This document shows, one piece after another, positions 49,513 through 61,860 of a stretch of 64,000 nucleotides of DNA. This stretch comes from Ptiloglossa arizonensis. Lineage: Eukaryota; Arthropoda; Insecta; Hymenoptera; Colletidae. The first letter of the stretch is position 1; each line of letters starts with the position of its first letter. A model generated the notes under the pieces. It was not told the origin of the DNA. It ran no database searches and saw nothing but the letters and a program-made list of their open reading frames with translations. The position numbers and the translations under genes are program-made. The DNA is taken from NCBI RefSeq assembly GCF_051014685.1, contig NW_027479482.1, positions 51,427 through 115,426 on the forward strand, in the 5' to 3' direction.

Positions 49513-52500
49513 TACTTTCAGATGCAATAGGAATTTTTGGGTTAGGTCCATCCGTTCGCGAGATATGGGAGTTTGAAGCTAAGCAATGGTTGACAAGACA
49601 TCAAATTTTTCGCACTTCTGCTGCTCCAAACGCTTAACCAGAATGGCCTATGGAAAAAATGCACATACCGTTGTAATCGGGCGAGATTCTACTTTCAGAT
49701 GCAATAGCAATTTTTGGGTTAGGTCAATCCGTCCGCAAGATAAGGGAGTTTGAAACCATGAAATGGTTGAGAAGGCCAGAAATTTTTCGCACTTTTGCTG
49801 CTCCACACGCTTAACCAGAATGGCCTAGGGAAAAAATACACATACCGTTGTAATCGGGCGAGCTTCTACTTTCAGATGCAATAGGAATTTATGGGTTAGG
49901 TCAATCCGTTCGCGACATATGCTACTTTGAAGCTAAGAAATGGTTGACAAGACAACAAATTTTTCGCACTTCAGCTGCTCCAATCGCTTAACCAGAATGG
50001 CCTATGGAAAAATTACACATACCGTTGTAATCGGGCGAGTTTCTACTTTCAGATGCAATAGGAATTTTTGGGTTAGTTCAATCCGTTCGCGAGATATGGG
50101 ACTTTGAAGCTAAGAAATGGTTGAGAAGAGAATAAATTTTTCGCAAATCTGCTGCTCCAAACGCTTAACCAGAATGGCCTAGGAAAAAATACACATACCG
50201 TTTTAATCGGGCGAGTTTCTACTTTCAGACGCAGCAGGAATTTTTGGGTTTGGTCAATCCGTTCGCGAGATATGGGACTTTGAAGCTAAGGAATGGTTGA
50301 GAAGGCAAAAAATTTTTCGCAATTCTGCTGCTCCAAACGCTTAACCAGATTGGCCTAGGGGAAAAATACGCATACCGTTGTAATCGGGCGAGTTTCTACT
50401 TTCAGACGCAACAAGAATTTTTGGGTTGGGTCAATCCGGACGCGAGATATGGGAGTTTGAAGCTAAGAAATGGTTGAGAAGAGAATAAAGTTTTCGCAAT
50501 TCTGCTGCTCCAAACGCTTAACCAGAATGGCCTAGGGGAAAAACACACGTACCGTTGTAATCGGGCGTACTTCTACTTTCAGATGCAATAGGAATTTTAG
50601 GGTTAGGTCCATCCGTTCGCGAGATATGGGAGTTTGAAGCTAAGCAATGGTTGACAAGACAACAAATTTTTCGCACTTCTGCCGCTCCAAACGCTTAACC
50701 AGAATGGCTTACGGAAAAAATGCACATACCGTTGTAATCGGGCGAGTTTCTACTTTCAGATGCAATAGCAATTTTTGGGTTAGATCAATCCGTCCGCAAG
50801 ATAAGGGAGTTTGAAACCATGAAATGGTTGAGAAGGCCAGAAATTTTTCGCACTTCTGCTGCTCCACACGCTTAACCAGAATGGCCTAGGGAAAAAATGC
50901 ACATACCGTTGTAATCGGCCGAGTTTCTACTTCCAGACGCAGCAGGAATTTTTGGGTTTGGTCAATCCGTTCGCGAGATATGGGACTTTGAAGCTAAGGA
51001 ATGGTTGAGAAGGCAAAAAATTTTTCGCAATTCTGCTGCTCCAAACGCTTAACCAGATTGGCCTAGGGGAAAAATACGCATACCGTTGTAATCGGGCGAG
51101 TTTCTACTTTCAGATGCAATAGGAATTTTTGGGTTAGGTCAATCCGTTCGCGAGATATAGGAGTTTGAAGCTAAGAAATGGTTGAGAAGAGAATAAATTT
51201 TTCGCAATTCTGCTGCTCCAAACGCTTAACCAGAATGGCCTAGGGAAAAAATGCACATACCGTTGTAATCGGGCGAGATTCCACTTTCAGATGCAATAGG
51301 AATTTTTGGATTAGGTCAATCCGTTCGCGAGATATGGGAGTTTGAAGCCAAGAAATGGTTGTGAAGTCAAAAAATTTTTCGCAATTCTGCTGCTCCAAAC
51401 GCTTAACCAGAATGGCCTAGGGAAAAAATACACATACCGTTGTAATCGGGCGAGTTTCTACTTTCAGAGGCAATAGGAATTTTTGGGTTAGGTCAATCCG
51501 TTCGCGAGATATGGGAGTTTGAATCTAAGAAATGGTTGACAAAACAACAAATTTTTCGCACTTCTGCTGCTCCAATCGCTTAACCAGAATGGCCTAGGAA
51601 AAAATACACATACCGTTTTAATCGGGCGAGTTTCTACTTTCAGACGCAGCAGGAATTTTTGGGTTTGGTCAATCCGTTCGCGAGATATGGGACTTTGAAG
51701 CTAAGGAATGGTTGAGAAGGCAAAAAATTTTTCGCAATTCTGCTGCTCCAAACGCTTAACCAGATTGGCCTATGGGAAAAATACGCATACCGTTGTAATC
51801 GGGCGAGTTTCTACTTTCAGATGCAATAGGAATTTTTGGGATAGGTGAATCCGTTCGCGAGATATGGGAGTTTGAAGCCAAGAAATGGTTGAGAAGAGAA
51901 CAAATTTTTCGCAATTCTGCTGCTCCAAACGCTTAACCAGAATGGCCTAGGGAAAAAATGCACATACCGTTGTAATCGGGCGAGTTTCCACTTTCAGACG
52001 CAGCAGGAATTTTTGGGTTTGGTCAATCCGTTCGCGAGATATGGGACTATGAAGCGAAGAAATGGTTGAGAAGACAACAAATTTTTCGCACTTCTGCTGC
52101 TCCACCCGCTTAACCAGAATGACCTAGGGAAAAGGTACACATACCGTTGTAATCGGGCGAGTTTCTACTTTCAGACGCAGCAGGAATTTTTGGGTTTGGT
52201 CAATCCGTTCGCGAGATATGGGACTATGAAGCGAAGAAATGGTTGAGAAGACAACAAATTTTTCGCACTTCTGCTGCTCCAATCGCTTAACCAGAATGAC
52301 CTAGGGAAAAAGTACACATACCGTTGTAATCGGGCGAGTTTCTACTTTCAGACGCAACAAGAATTTTTGGGTTGGGTCAATCCGTTCGCGAGATATGGGA
52401 CTTCGAAGCTAAGGAATGGTTGAGAAGGCAAAAAATTTTTCGCAATTCTGCTGCTCCAAACGCTTAACCAGATTCGCCTAGGGAAAAAATACGCATACCG

Positions 52501-52750
52501 TTGTAATCGGGCGAGTTTCTACTTTCAGATGCAATAGGAATTTTTGGGTTAGGTCAATCCGTTCGCGAGATATGGGAGTTTGAAGCTAAGAAATGGTTGA
52601 GAAGAGAATAAATTTTTCGCAATTCTGCTGCTCCAAACGCTTAACCAGAATGGTCTAGGGAAAAAGTGCACATACCGTTGTAATCGGGCGAGATTCCACT
52701 TTCAGATGCAATAGGAATTTTGGGGTTTGGTCAATCCGTTCGCGAGATAT
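49513..52750 (+). repeat. 20-monomer duplication, copy 2
   Basis: It matches 45975-49212. Derived changes seen here are GGCTTACGG near 50706 and ATTCGCC at 52475 (copy 1 has ATTGGCC at 48937). The second of these is shared with the later 13-monomer duplicate, which dates that event after this one. Confidence 0.88.
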
Positions 52751-53236
52751 GGGAGTTTGAAGCCAAGAAATGGTTGAGAAGGCAAAAAATTTTTCGCAAT
52801 TCTGCTGCTCCAAACGCTTAACCAGAATGGCCTAGGGAAAAAATACACATACCGTTGTAATCGGGCGAGTTTCTACTTTCAGAAGCAATAGGAATTTTTG
52901 GGTTAGGTCAATCCGTTCGCGAGATATGGGAGTTTGAAGCCAAGAAATGGTTGAGAAGAGAACAAATTTTTCGCAATTCTGCTGCTCCAAACGCTTAACC
53001 AGAATGGCCTAGGGAAAAAATGCACATACCGTTGTAATCAGGCGAGTTTCTACTTTCAGATGCAATAGGAATTTTTGGGTTAGGTCAATCCGTTCGCGAG
53101 ATATGGGAGTTTGAATCTAAGAAATGGTTGACAAGACAACAAATTTTTCGCACTTCTGCTGCTCCAATCGCTTAACCAGAATGGCCTAGGAAAAAATACA
53201 CATACCGTTTTAATCGGGCGAGTTTCTACTTTCAGA
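50938..53236 (+). repeat. 13-monomer duplication, copy 1 (2299 bp)
   Basis: GAGATATAGG at 51151 and 53450, the AGAGGCAATAGG marker at 51469 and 53768, and ATTCGCC at 52475 and 54774 all repeat at 2299 bp. It overlaps the second half of the 20-monomer copy 2. Confidence 0.9.
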
Positions 53237-55652
53237 CGCAGCAGGAATTTTTGGGTTTGGTCAATCCGTTCGCGAGATATGGGACTTTGAAGCTAAGGAA
53301 TGGTTGAGAAGGCAAAAAATTTTTCGCAATTCTGCTGCTCCAAACGCTTAACCAGATTGGCCTAGGGGAAAAATACGCATACCGTTGTAATCGGGCGAGT
53401 TTCTACTTTCAGATGCAATAGGAATTTTTGGGTTAGGTCAATCCGTTCGCGAGATATAGGAGTTTGAAGCTAAGAAATGGTTGAGAAGAGAATAAATTTT
53501 TCGCAATTCTGCTGCTCCAAACGCTTAACCAGAATGGCCTAGGGAAAAAATGCACATACCGTTGTAATCGGGCGAGATTCCACTTTCAGATGCAATAGGA
53601 ATTTTTGGATTAGGTCAATCCGTTCGCGAGATATGGGAGTTTGAAGCCAAGAAATGGTTGTGAAGTCAAAAAATTTTTCGCAATTCTGCTGCTCCAAACG
53701 CTTAACCAGAATGGCCTAGGGAAAAAATACACATACCGTTGTAATCGGGCGAGTTTCTACTTTCAGAGGCAATAGGAATTTTTGGGTTAGGTCAATCCGT
53801 TCGCGAGATATGGGAGTTTGAATCTAAGAAATGGTTGACAAAACAACAAATTTTTCGCACTTCTGCTGCTCCAATCGCTTAACCAGAATGGCCTAGGAAA
53901 AAATACACATACCGTTTTAATCGGGCGAGTTTCTACTTTCAGACGCAGCAGGAATTTTTGGGTTTGGTCAATCCGTTCGCGAGATATGGGACTTTGAAGC
54001 TAAGGAATGGTTGAGAAGGCAAAAAATTTTTCGCAATTCTGCTGCTCCAAACGCTTAACCAGATTGGCCTATGGGAAAAATACGCATACCGTTGTAATCG
54101 GGCGAGTTTCTACTTTCAGATGCAATAGGAATTTTTGGGATAGGTGAATCCGTTCGCGAGATATGGGAGTTTGAAGCCAAGAAATGGTTGAGAAGAGAAC
54201 AAATTTTTCGCAATTCTGCTGCTCCAAACGCTTAACCAGAATGGCCTAGGGAAAAAATGCACATACCGTTGTAATCGGGCGAGTTTCCACTTTCAGACGC
54301 AGCAGGAATTTTTGGGTTTGGTCAATCCGTTCGCGAGATATGGGACTATGAAGCGAAGAAATGGTTGAGAAGACAACAAATTTTTCGCACTTCTGCTGCT
54401 CCACCCGCTTAACCAGAATGACCTAGGGAAAAGGTACACATACCGTTGTAATCGGGCGAGTTTCTACTTTCAGACGCAGCAGGAATTTTTGGGTTTGGTC
54501 AATCCGTTCGCGAGATATGGGACTATGAAGCGAAGAAATGGTTGAGAAGACAACAAATTTTTCGCACTTCTGCTGCTCCAATCGCTTAACCAGAATGACC
54601 TAGGGAAAAAGTACACATACCGTTGTAATCGGGCGAGTTTCTACTTTCAGACGCAACAAGAATTTTTGGGTTGGGTCAATCCGTTCGCGAGATATGGGAC
54701 TTCGAAGCTAAGGAATGGTTGAGAAGGCAAAAAATTTTTCGCAATTCTGCTGCTCCAAACGCTTAACCAGATTCGCCTAGGGAAAAAATACGCATACCGT
54801 TGTAATCGGGCGAGTTTCTACTTTCAGATGCAATAGGAATTTTTGGGTTAGGTCAATCCGTTCGCGAGATATGGGAGTTTGAAGCTAAGAAATGGTTGAG
54901 AAGAGAATAAATTTTTCGCAATTCTGCTGCTCCAAACGCTTAACCAGAATGGTCTAGGGAAAAAGTGCACATACCGTTGTAATCGGGCGAGATTCCACTT
55001 TCAGATGCAATAGGAATTTTGGGGTTTGGTCAATCCGTTCGCGAGATATGGGAGTTTGAAGCCAAGAAATGGTTGAGAAGGCAAAAAATTTTTCGCAATT
55101 CTGCTGCTCCAAACGCTTAACCAGAATGGCCTAGGGAAAAAATACACATACCGTTGTAATCGGGCGAGTTTCTACTTTCAGAAGCAATAGGAATTTTTGG
55201 GTTAGGTCAATCCGTTCGCGAGATATGGGAGTTTGAAGCCAAGAAATGGTTGAGAAGAGAACAAATTTTTCGCAATTCTGCTGCTCCAAACGCTTAACCA
55301 GAATGGCCTAGGGAAAAAATGCACATACCGTTGTAATCAGGCGAGTTTCTACTTTCAGATGCAATAGGAATTTTTGGGTTAGGTCAATCCGTTCGCGAGA
55401 TATGGGAGTTTGAATCTAAGAAATGGTTGACAAGACAACAAATTTTTCGCACTTCTGCTGCTCCAATCGCTTAACCAGAATGGCCTAGGAAAAAATACAC
55501 ATACCGTTTTAATCGGGCGAGTTTCTACTTTCAGACGCAGCAGGAATTTTTGGGTTTGGTCAATCCGTTCGCGAGATATGGGACTTTGAAGCTAAGGAAT
55601 GGTTGAGAAGGCAAAAAATTTTTCGCAATTCTGCTGCTCCAAACGCTTAACC
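53237..55652 (+). repeat. 13-monomer duplication, copy 2 with 117 bp overhang
   Basis: The match to copy 1 continues for about 2416 bp, more than one period, so the two are a true tandem. It ends where AACCAGATT (53354) is replaced by AACCGGATT (55653), the marker of the next region. Confidence 0.9.
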
Positions 55653-56874
55653 GGATTGGCCTATGGGAAAAATACGCATACCGTTGTAATCGGGCGAGTT
55701 TCTACTTTCAGATGCAATAGGAATTTTTGGGTTAGGTCAATCCGTTCGCGAGATATGGGAGTTTGAAGCCAAGAAATGGTTGAGAAGAGAACAAATTTTT
55801 CGCAATTCTGCTGCTCCAAACGCTTAACCAGAAGGGCCTAGGGAAAAAATGCACATACCGTTGTAATCGGGCGAGTTTCCACTTTCAGACGCAGCAGGAA
55901 TTTTTGGGTTTGGTCAATCCGTTCGCGAGATATGGGACTATGAAGCGAAGAAATGGTTGAGAAGACAACAAATTTTTCGCACTTCTGCTGCTCCGATCGC
56001 TTAACCAGAATGACCTAGGGAAAAAGTACACATACCGTTGTAATCGGGCGAGTTTCTACTTTCAGACGCAACAAGAATTTTTGGGTTGGGCCAATCCGTT
56101 CGCGAGATATGGGACTTCGAAGCTAAGGAATGGTTGAGAGGGCAAAAAATTTTTCGCAATTCTGCTGCTCCAAACGCTTAACCAGATTGGCCTAGGGAAA
56201 AAATACGCATACCGTTGTAATCGGGCGAGTTTCTACTTTCAGATGCAATAGGAATTTTTGGGTTAGGTCAATCCGTTCGCGAGATATGGGAGTTTGAAGC
56301 CAAGAAATGGTTGAGAAGAGAACAAATTTTTCGCAATTCTGCTGCTCCAAACGCTTAACCAGAATGGCCTAGGGAAAAAATGCACATACCGTTGTAATCG
56401 AGCGAGTTTCTACTTTCAGAAGCAATAGGAATTTTTGGGTTAGCTCAATCCGTTCGCGAGATATGGGAGTTTGAAGCCAAGAAATGGTTGAGAAGAGAAC
56501 AAATTTTTCGCAATTCTGCTGCTCCAAACGCTTAACCAGAATGGCCTAGGGAAAAAATGCACATACCGTTGTAATCAGGCGAGTTTCTACTTTCAGATGC
56601 AATAGGAATTTTTGGGTTAGGTCAATCCGTTCGCGAGATATGGGAGTTTGAATCTAAGAAATGGTTGACAAGACAACAAATTTTTCGCACTTCTGCTGCT
56701 CCAAACGCTTAACCAGAATGGCCTAGGGAAAAAATACACATACCGTTGTAATCGGGCGAGTTTCTACTTTCAGAAGCAATAGGAATTTTTGGGTTAGGTC
56801 AATCCATTCGCGAGATATGGGAGTTTGAAGCCAAGAAATGGTTGAGAAGAGAACAAATTTTTCGCAATTCTGCT

Positions 56875-57612
56875 GCTCCAAACGCTTAACCAGAATGGCC
56901 TAGGGAAAAAATGCACATACCGTTGTAATCAGGCGAGTTTCTACTTTCAGATGCAATAGGAATTTTTGGGTTAGGTCAATCCGTTCGCGAGATATGGGAG
57001 TTTGAAGCCAAGAAATGGTTGACAAGACAACAAATTTTTCGCACTTCTGCTGCTCCAATCGCTTAACCAGAATGGCCTAGGAAAAAAATGCACACCCCGT
57101 TGTAATCGGGCGAGATTCCACTTTCAGATGCAATAGGAATTTTTGGGTTAGGTCAATCCGTTCGCGAGATATGGGAGTTTGAAGCCAAGAAATGGTTGAG
57201 AAGGCAAAAAATTTTTCGCAATTCTGCTGCTCCAAACGCTTAACCAGAATGGCCTAGGGAAAAAATACACATACCGTTGTAATCGGGCGAGTTTCTACTT
57301 TCAGAAGCAATAGGAATTTTTGGGTTAGGTCAATCCGTTCGCGAGATATGGGAGTTTGAAGCCAAGAAATGGTTGAGAAGAGAACAAATTTTTCGCAATT
57401 CTGCTGCTCCAAACGCTTAACCAGAATGGCCTAGGGAAAAAATGCACATACCGTTGTAATCAGGCGAGTTTCTACTTTCAGATGCAATAGGAATTTTTGG
57501 GTTAGGTCAATCCGTTCGCGAGATATGGGAGTTTGAATCTAAGAAATGGTTGACAAGACAACAAATTTTTCGCACTTCTGCTGCTCCAATCGCTTAACCA
57601 GAATGGCCTAGG
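56875..57612 (+). repeat. Segment repeated at the right end of the window (offset 6190 bp)
   Basis: The rare junction CCTAGGAAAAAAATG followed by CACCCCG and then a GAGATTCC monomer occurs at about 57077-57119 and 63267-63309. Flanking monomers match at 6190 bp from about 56875 until 57612, where GGAAAAAATAC is replaced by GGCAAAAATAC at 63802. Confidence 0.8.
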
Positions 57613-60600
57613 AAAAAATACACATACCGTTTTAATCGGGCGAGTTTCTACTTTCAGACGCAGCAGGAATTTTTGGGTTTGGTCAATCCGTTCGCGAGAT
57701 ATGGGACTTTGAAGCTAAGGAATGGTTGAGAAGGCAAAAAATTTTTCGCAATTCTGCTGCTCCAAACGCTTAACCGGATTGGCCTATGGGAAAAATACGC
57801 ATACCGTTGTAATCGGGCGAGTTTCTACTTTCAGACGCAACAAGAATTTTTGGGTTGGGCCAATCCGTTCGCGAGATATGGGACTTCGAAGCTAAGGAAT
57901 GGTTGAGAGGGCAAAAAATTTTTCGCAATTCTGCTGCTCCAAACGCTTAACCAGATTGGCCTAGGGAAAAAATACGCATACCGTTGTAATCGGGCGAGTT
58001 TCTACTTTCAGATGCAATAGGAATTTTTGGGTTAGGTCAATCCGTTCGCGAGATATGGGAGTTTGAAGCCAAGAAATGGTTGAGAAGAGAACAAATTTTT
58101 CGCAATTCTGCTGCTCCAAACGCTTAACCAGAATGGCCTAGGGAAAAAATGCACATACCGTTGTAATCGAGCGAGTTTCTACTTTCAGAAGCAATAGGAA
58201 TTTTTGGGTTAGCTCAATCCGTTCGCGAGATATGGGAGTTTGAAGCCAAGAAATGGTTGAGAAGAGAACAAATTTTTCGCAATTCTGCTGCTCCAAACGC
58301 TTAACCAGAATGGCCTAGGGAAAAAATGCACATACCGTTGTAATCAGGCGAGTTTCTACTTTCAGATGCAATAGGAATTTTTGGGTTAGGTCAATCCGTT
58401 CGCGAGATATGGGAGTTTGAATCTAAGAAATGGTTGACAAGACAACAAATTTTTCGCACTTCTGCTGCTCCAAACGCTTAACCAGAATGGCCTAGGGAAA
58501 AAATACACATACCGTTGTAATCGGGCGAGTTTCTACTTTCAGAAGCAATAGGAATTTTTGGGTTAGGTCAATCCGTTCGCGAGATATGGGAGTTTGAAGC
58601 CAAGAAATGGTTGAGAAGAGAACAAATTTTTCGCAATTCTGCTGCTCCAAACGCTTAACCAGAATGGCCTAGGGAAAAAATGCACATACCGTTGTAATCA
58701 GGCGAGTTTCTACTTTCAGATGCAATAGGAATTTTTGGGTTAGGTCAATCCGTTCGCGAGATATGGGAGTTTGAATCTAAGAAATGGTTGACAAGACAAC
58801 AAATTTTTCGCACTTCTGCTGCTCCAATCGCTTAACCAGAATGGCCTAGGAAAAAATACACATACCGTTTTAATCGGGCGAGTTTCTACTTTCAGACGCA
58901 GCAGGAATTTTTGGGTTTGGTCAATCCGTTCGCGAGATATGGGACTTTGAAGCTAAGGAATGGTTGAGAAGGCAAAAAATTTTTCGCAATTCTGCTGCTC
59001 CAAACGCTTAACCGGATTGGCCTATGGGAAAAATACGCATACCGTTGTAATCGGGCGAGTCTCTACTTTCAGATGCAATAGGAATTTTTGGGTTAGGTCA
59101 ATCCGTTCGCGAGATATGGGAGTTTGAAGCCAAGAAATGGTTGAGAAGAGAACAAATTTTTCGCAATTCTGCTGCTCCAAACGCTTAACCAGAATGGCCT
59201 AGGGAAAAAATGCACATACCGTTGTAATCGGGCGAGTTTCCACTTTCAGACGAAGCAGGAATTTTTGGGTTTGGTCATTCCGTTCGCGAGATATGGGACT
59301 ATGAAGCGAAGAAATGGTTGAGAAGACAACAAATTTTTCGCACTTCTGCTGCTCCGATCGCTTAACCAGAATGACCTAGGGAAAAAGTACACATACCGTT
59401 GTAATCGGGCGAGTTTCTACTTTCAGACGCAACAAGAATTTTTGGGTTGGGCCAATCCGTTCGCGAGATATGGGACTTCGAAGCTAAGGAATGGTTGAGA
59501 AGGCAAAAAATTTTTCGCAATTCTGCTGCTCCAAACGCTTAACCAGATTGGCCTAGGGAAAAAATACGCATACCGTTGTAATCGGGCGAGTTTCTACTTT
59601 CAGATGCAATAGGAATTTTTGGGTTAGGTCAATCCGTTCGCGAGATATGGGAGTTTGAAGCCAAGAAATGGTTGAGAAGAGAACAAATTTTTCGCAATTC
59701 TGCTGCTCCAAACGCTTAACCAGAATGGCCTAGGGAAAAAATGCACATACCGTTGTAATCGGGCGAGTTTCCACTTTCAGACGCAGCAGGAATTTTTGGG
59801 TTTGGTCAATCCGTTCGCGAGATATGGGACTATGAAGCGAAGAAATGGTTGAGAAGACAACAAATTTTTCGCACTTCTGCTGCTCCACCCGCTTAACCAG
59901 AATGACCTAGGGAAAAAGTACACATACCGTTGTAATCGGGCGAGTTTCTACTTTCAGACGCAGCAGGAATTTTTGGGTTTGGTCAATCTGTTCGCGAGAT
60001 ATGGGACTATGAAGCAAAGAAATGGTTGAGAAGACAACAAATTTTTCGCACTTCTGCTGCTCCAATCGCTTAACCAGAATGACCTAGGGAAAAAGTACAC
60101 ATACCGTTGTAATCGGGCGAGTTTCTACTTTCAGACGCAACAAGAATTTTTGGGTTGGGTCAATCCGTTCGCGAGATATGGGAGTTTGAAGCCAAGAAAT
60201 GGTTGAGAAGAGAACAAATTTTTCGCAATTCTGCTGCTCCAAACGCTTAACCAGAATGGCCTAGGGAAAAAATGCACATACCGTTGTAATTGAGCGAGTT
60301 TCTACTTTCAGAAGCAATAGGAATTTTTGGGTTAGCTCAATCCGTTCGCGAGATATGGGAGTTTGAAGCCAAGAAATGGTTGAGAAGAGAACAAATTTTT
60401 CGCAATTCTGCTGCTCCAAACGCTTAACCAGAATGGCCTAGGGAAAAAATGCACATACCGTTGTAATCAGGCGAGTTTCTACTTTCAGATGCAATAGGAA
60501 TTTTTGGGTTAGGTCAATCCGTTCGCGAGATATGGGAGTTTGAATCTAAGAAATGGTTGACAAGACAACAAATTTTTCGCACTTCTGCTGCTCCAAACGC

Positions 60601-61499
60601 TTAACCAGAATGGCCTAGGGAAAAAATACACATACCGTTGTAATCGGGCGAGTTTCTACTTTCAGAAGCAATAGGAATTTTTGGGTTAGGTCAATCCGTT
60701 CGCGAGATATGGGAGTTTGAAGCCAAGAAATGGTTGAGAAGAGAACAAATTTTTCGCAATTCTGCTGCTCCAAACGCTTAACCAGAATGGCCTAGGGAAA
60801 AAATGCACATACCGTTGTAATCAGGCGAGTTTCTACTTTCAGATGCAATAGGAATTTTTGGGTTAGGTCAATCCGTTCGCGAGATATGGGAGTTTGAATC
60901 TAAGAAATGGTTGACAAGACAACAAATTTTTCGCACTTCTGCTGCTCCAATCGCTTAACCAGAATGGCCTAGGAAAAAATACACATACCGTTTTAATCGG
61001 GCGAGTTTCTACTTTCAGACGCAGCAGGAATTTTTGGGTTTGGTCAATCCGTTCGCGAGATATGGGACTTTGAAGCTAAGGAATGGTTGAGAAGGCAAAA
61101 AATTTTTCGCAATTCTGCTGCTCCAAACGCTTAACCGGATTGGCCTATGGGAAAAATACGCATACCGTTGTAATCGGGCGAGTTTCTACTTTCAGATGCA
61201 ATAGGAATTTTTGGGTTAGGTCAATCCGTTCGCGAGATATGGGAGTTTGAAGCCAAGAAATGGTTGAGAAGAGAACAAATTTTTCGCAATTCTGCTGCTC
61301 CAAACGCTTAACCAGAATGGCCTAGGGAAAAAATGCACATACCGTTGTAATCGGGCGAGTTTCCACTTTCAGAAGCAATAGGAATTTTTGGGTTAGGTCA
61401 ATCCGTTCGCGAGATATGGGAGTTTGAAGCCAAGAAATGGTTGAGAAGAGAACAAATTTTTCCCAATTCTGCTGCTCCAAACGCTTAACCAGAATGGCC

Positions 61500-61860
61500 T
61501 AGGGAAAAAATGCACATACCGTTGTAATCAGGCGAGTTTCTACTTTCAGATGCAATAGGAATTTTTGGGTTAGGTCAATCCGTTCGCGAGATATGGGAGT
61601 TTGAATCTAAGAAATGGTTGACAAGACAACAAATTTTTCGCACTTCTGCTGCTCCAATCGCTTAACCAGAATGGCCTAGGCAAAAATACACATACCGTTT
61701 TAATCGGGCGAGTTTCTACTTTCAGACGCAGCAGGAATTTTTGGGTTTGGTCAATCCGTTCGCGAGATATGGGACTTTGAAGCTAAGGAATGGTTGAGAA
61801 GGCAAAAAATTTATCGCAATTCTGCTGCTCCAAACGCTTAACCGGATTGGCCTATGGGAA
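61500..61860 (+). repeat. Segment sharing two private variants with 63622-63982
   Basis: CCTAGGCAAAAATAC (near 61676 and 63798) and AAATTTATCGC (near 61808 and 63930) occur nowhere else that I noticed, and pair at an offset of 2122 bp. The sequence just left of 63622 instead matches the 57 kb segment. The right end of the window is therefore a mosaic of two donors. Confidence 0.75.

Larger units (their letters stand above)
45871..55652 (+). repeat. Region IV: satellite with two overlapping duplications
   Basis: This block is built from a 20-monomer duplication and a later 13-monomer duplication, listed separately. Common subtypes are GACGCAGCAGG with GGGACTATGAAGCG, GAGATTCC, and the GGCAATAGG monomer (CAGAGG near 47928, 51466 and 53765). 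All sequence is satellite. Confidence 0.85.
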
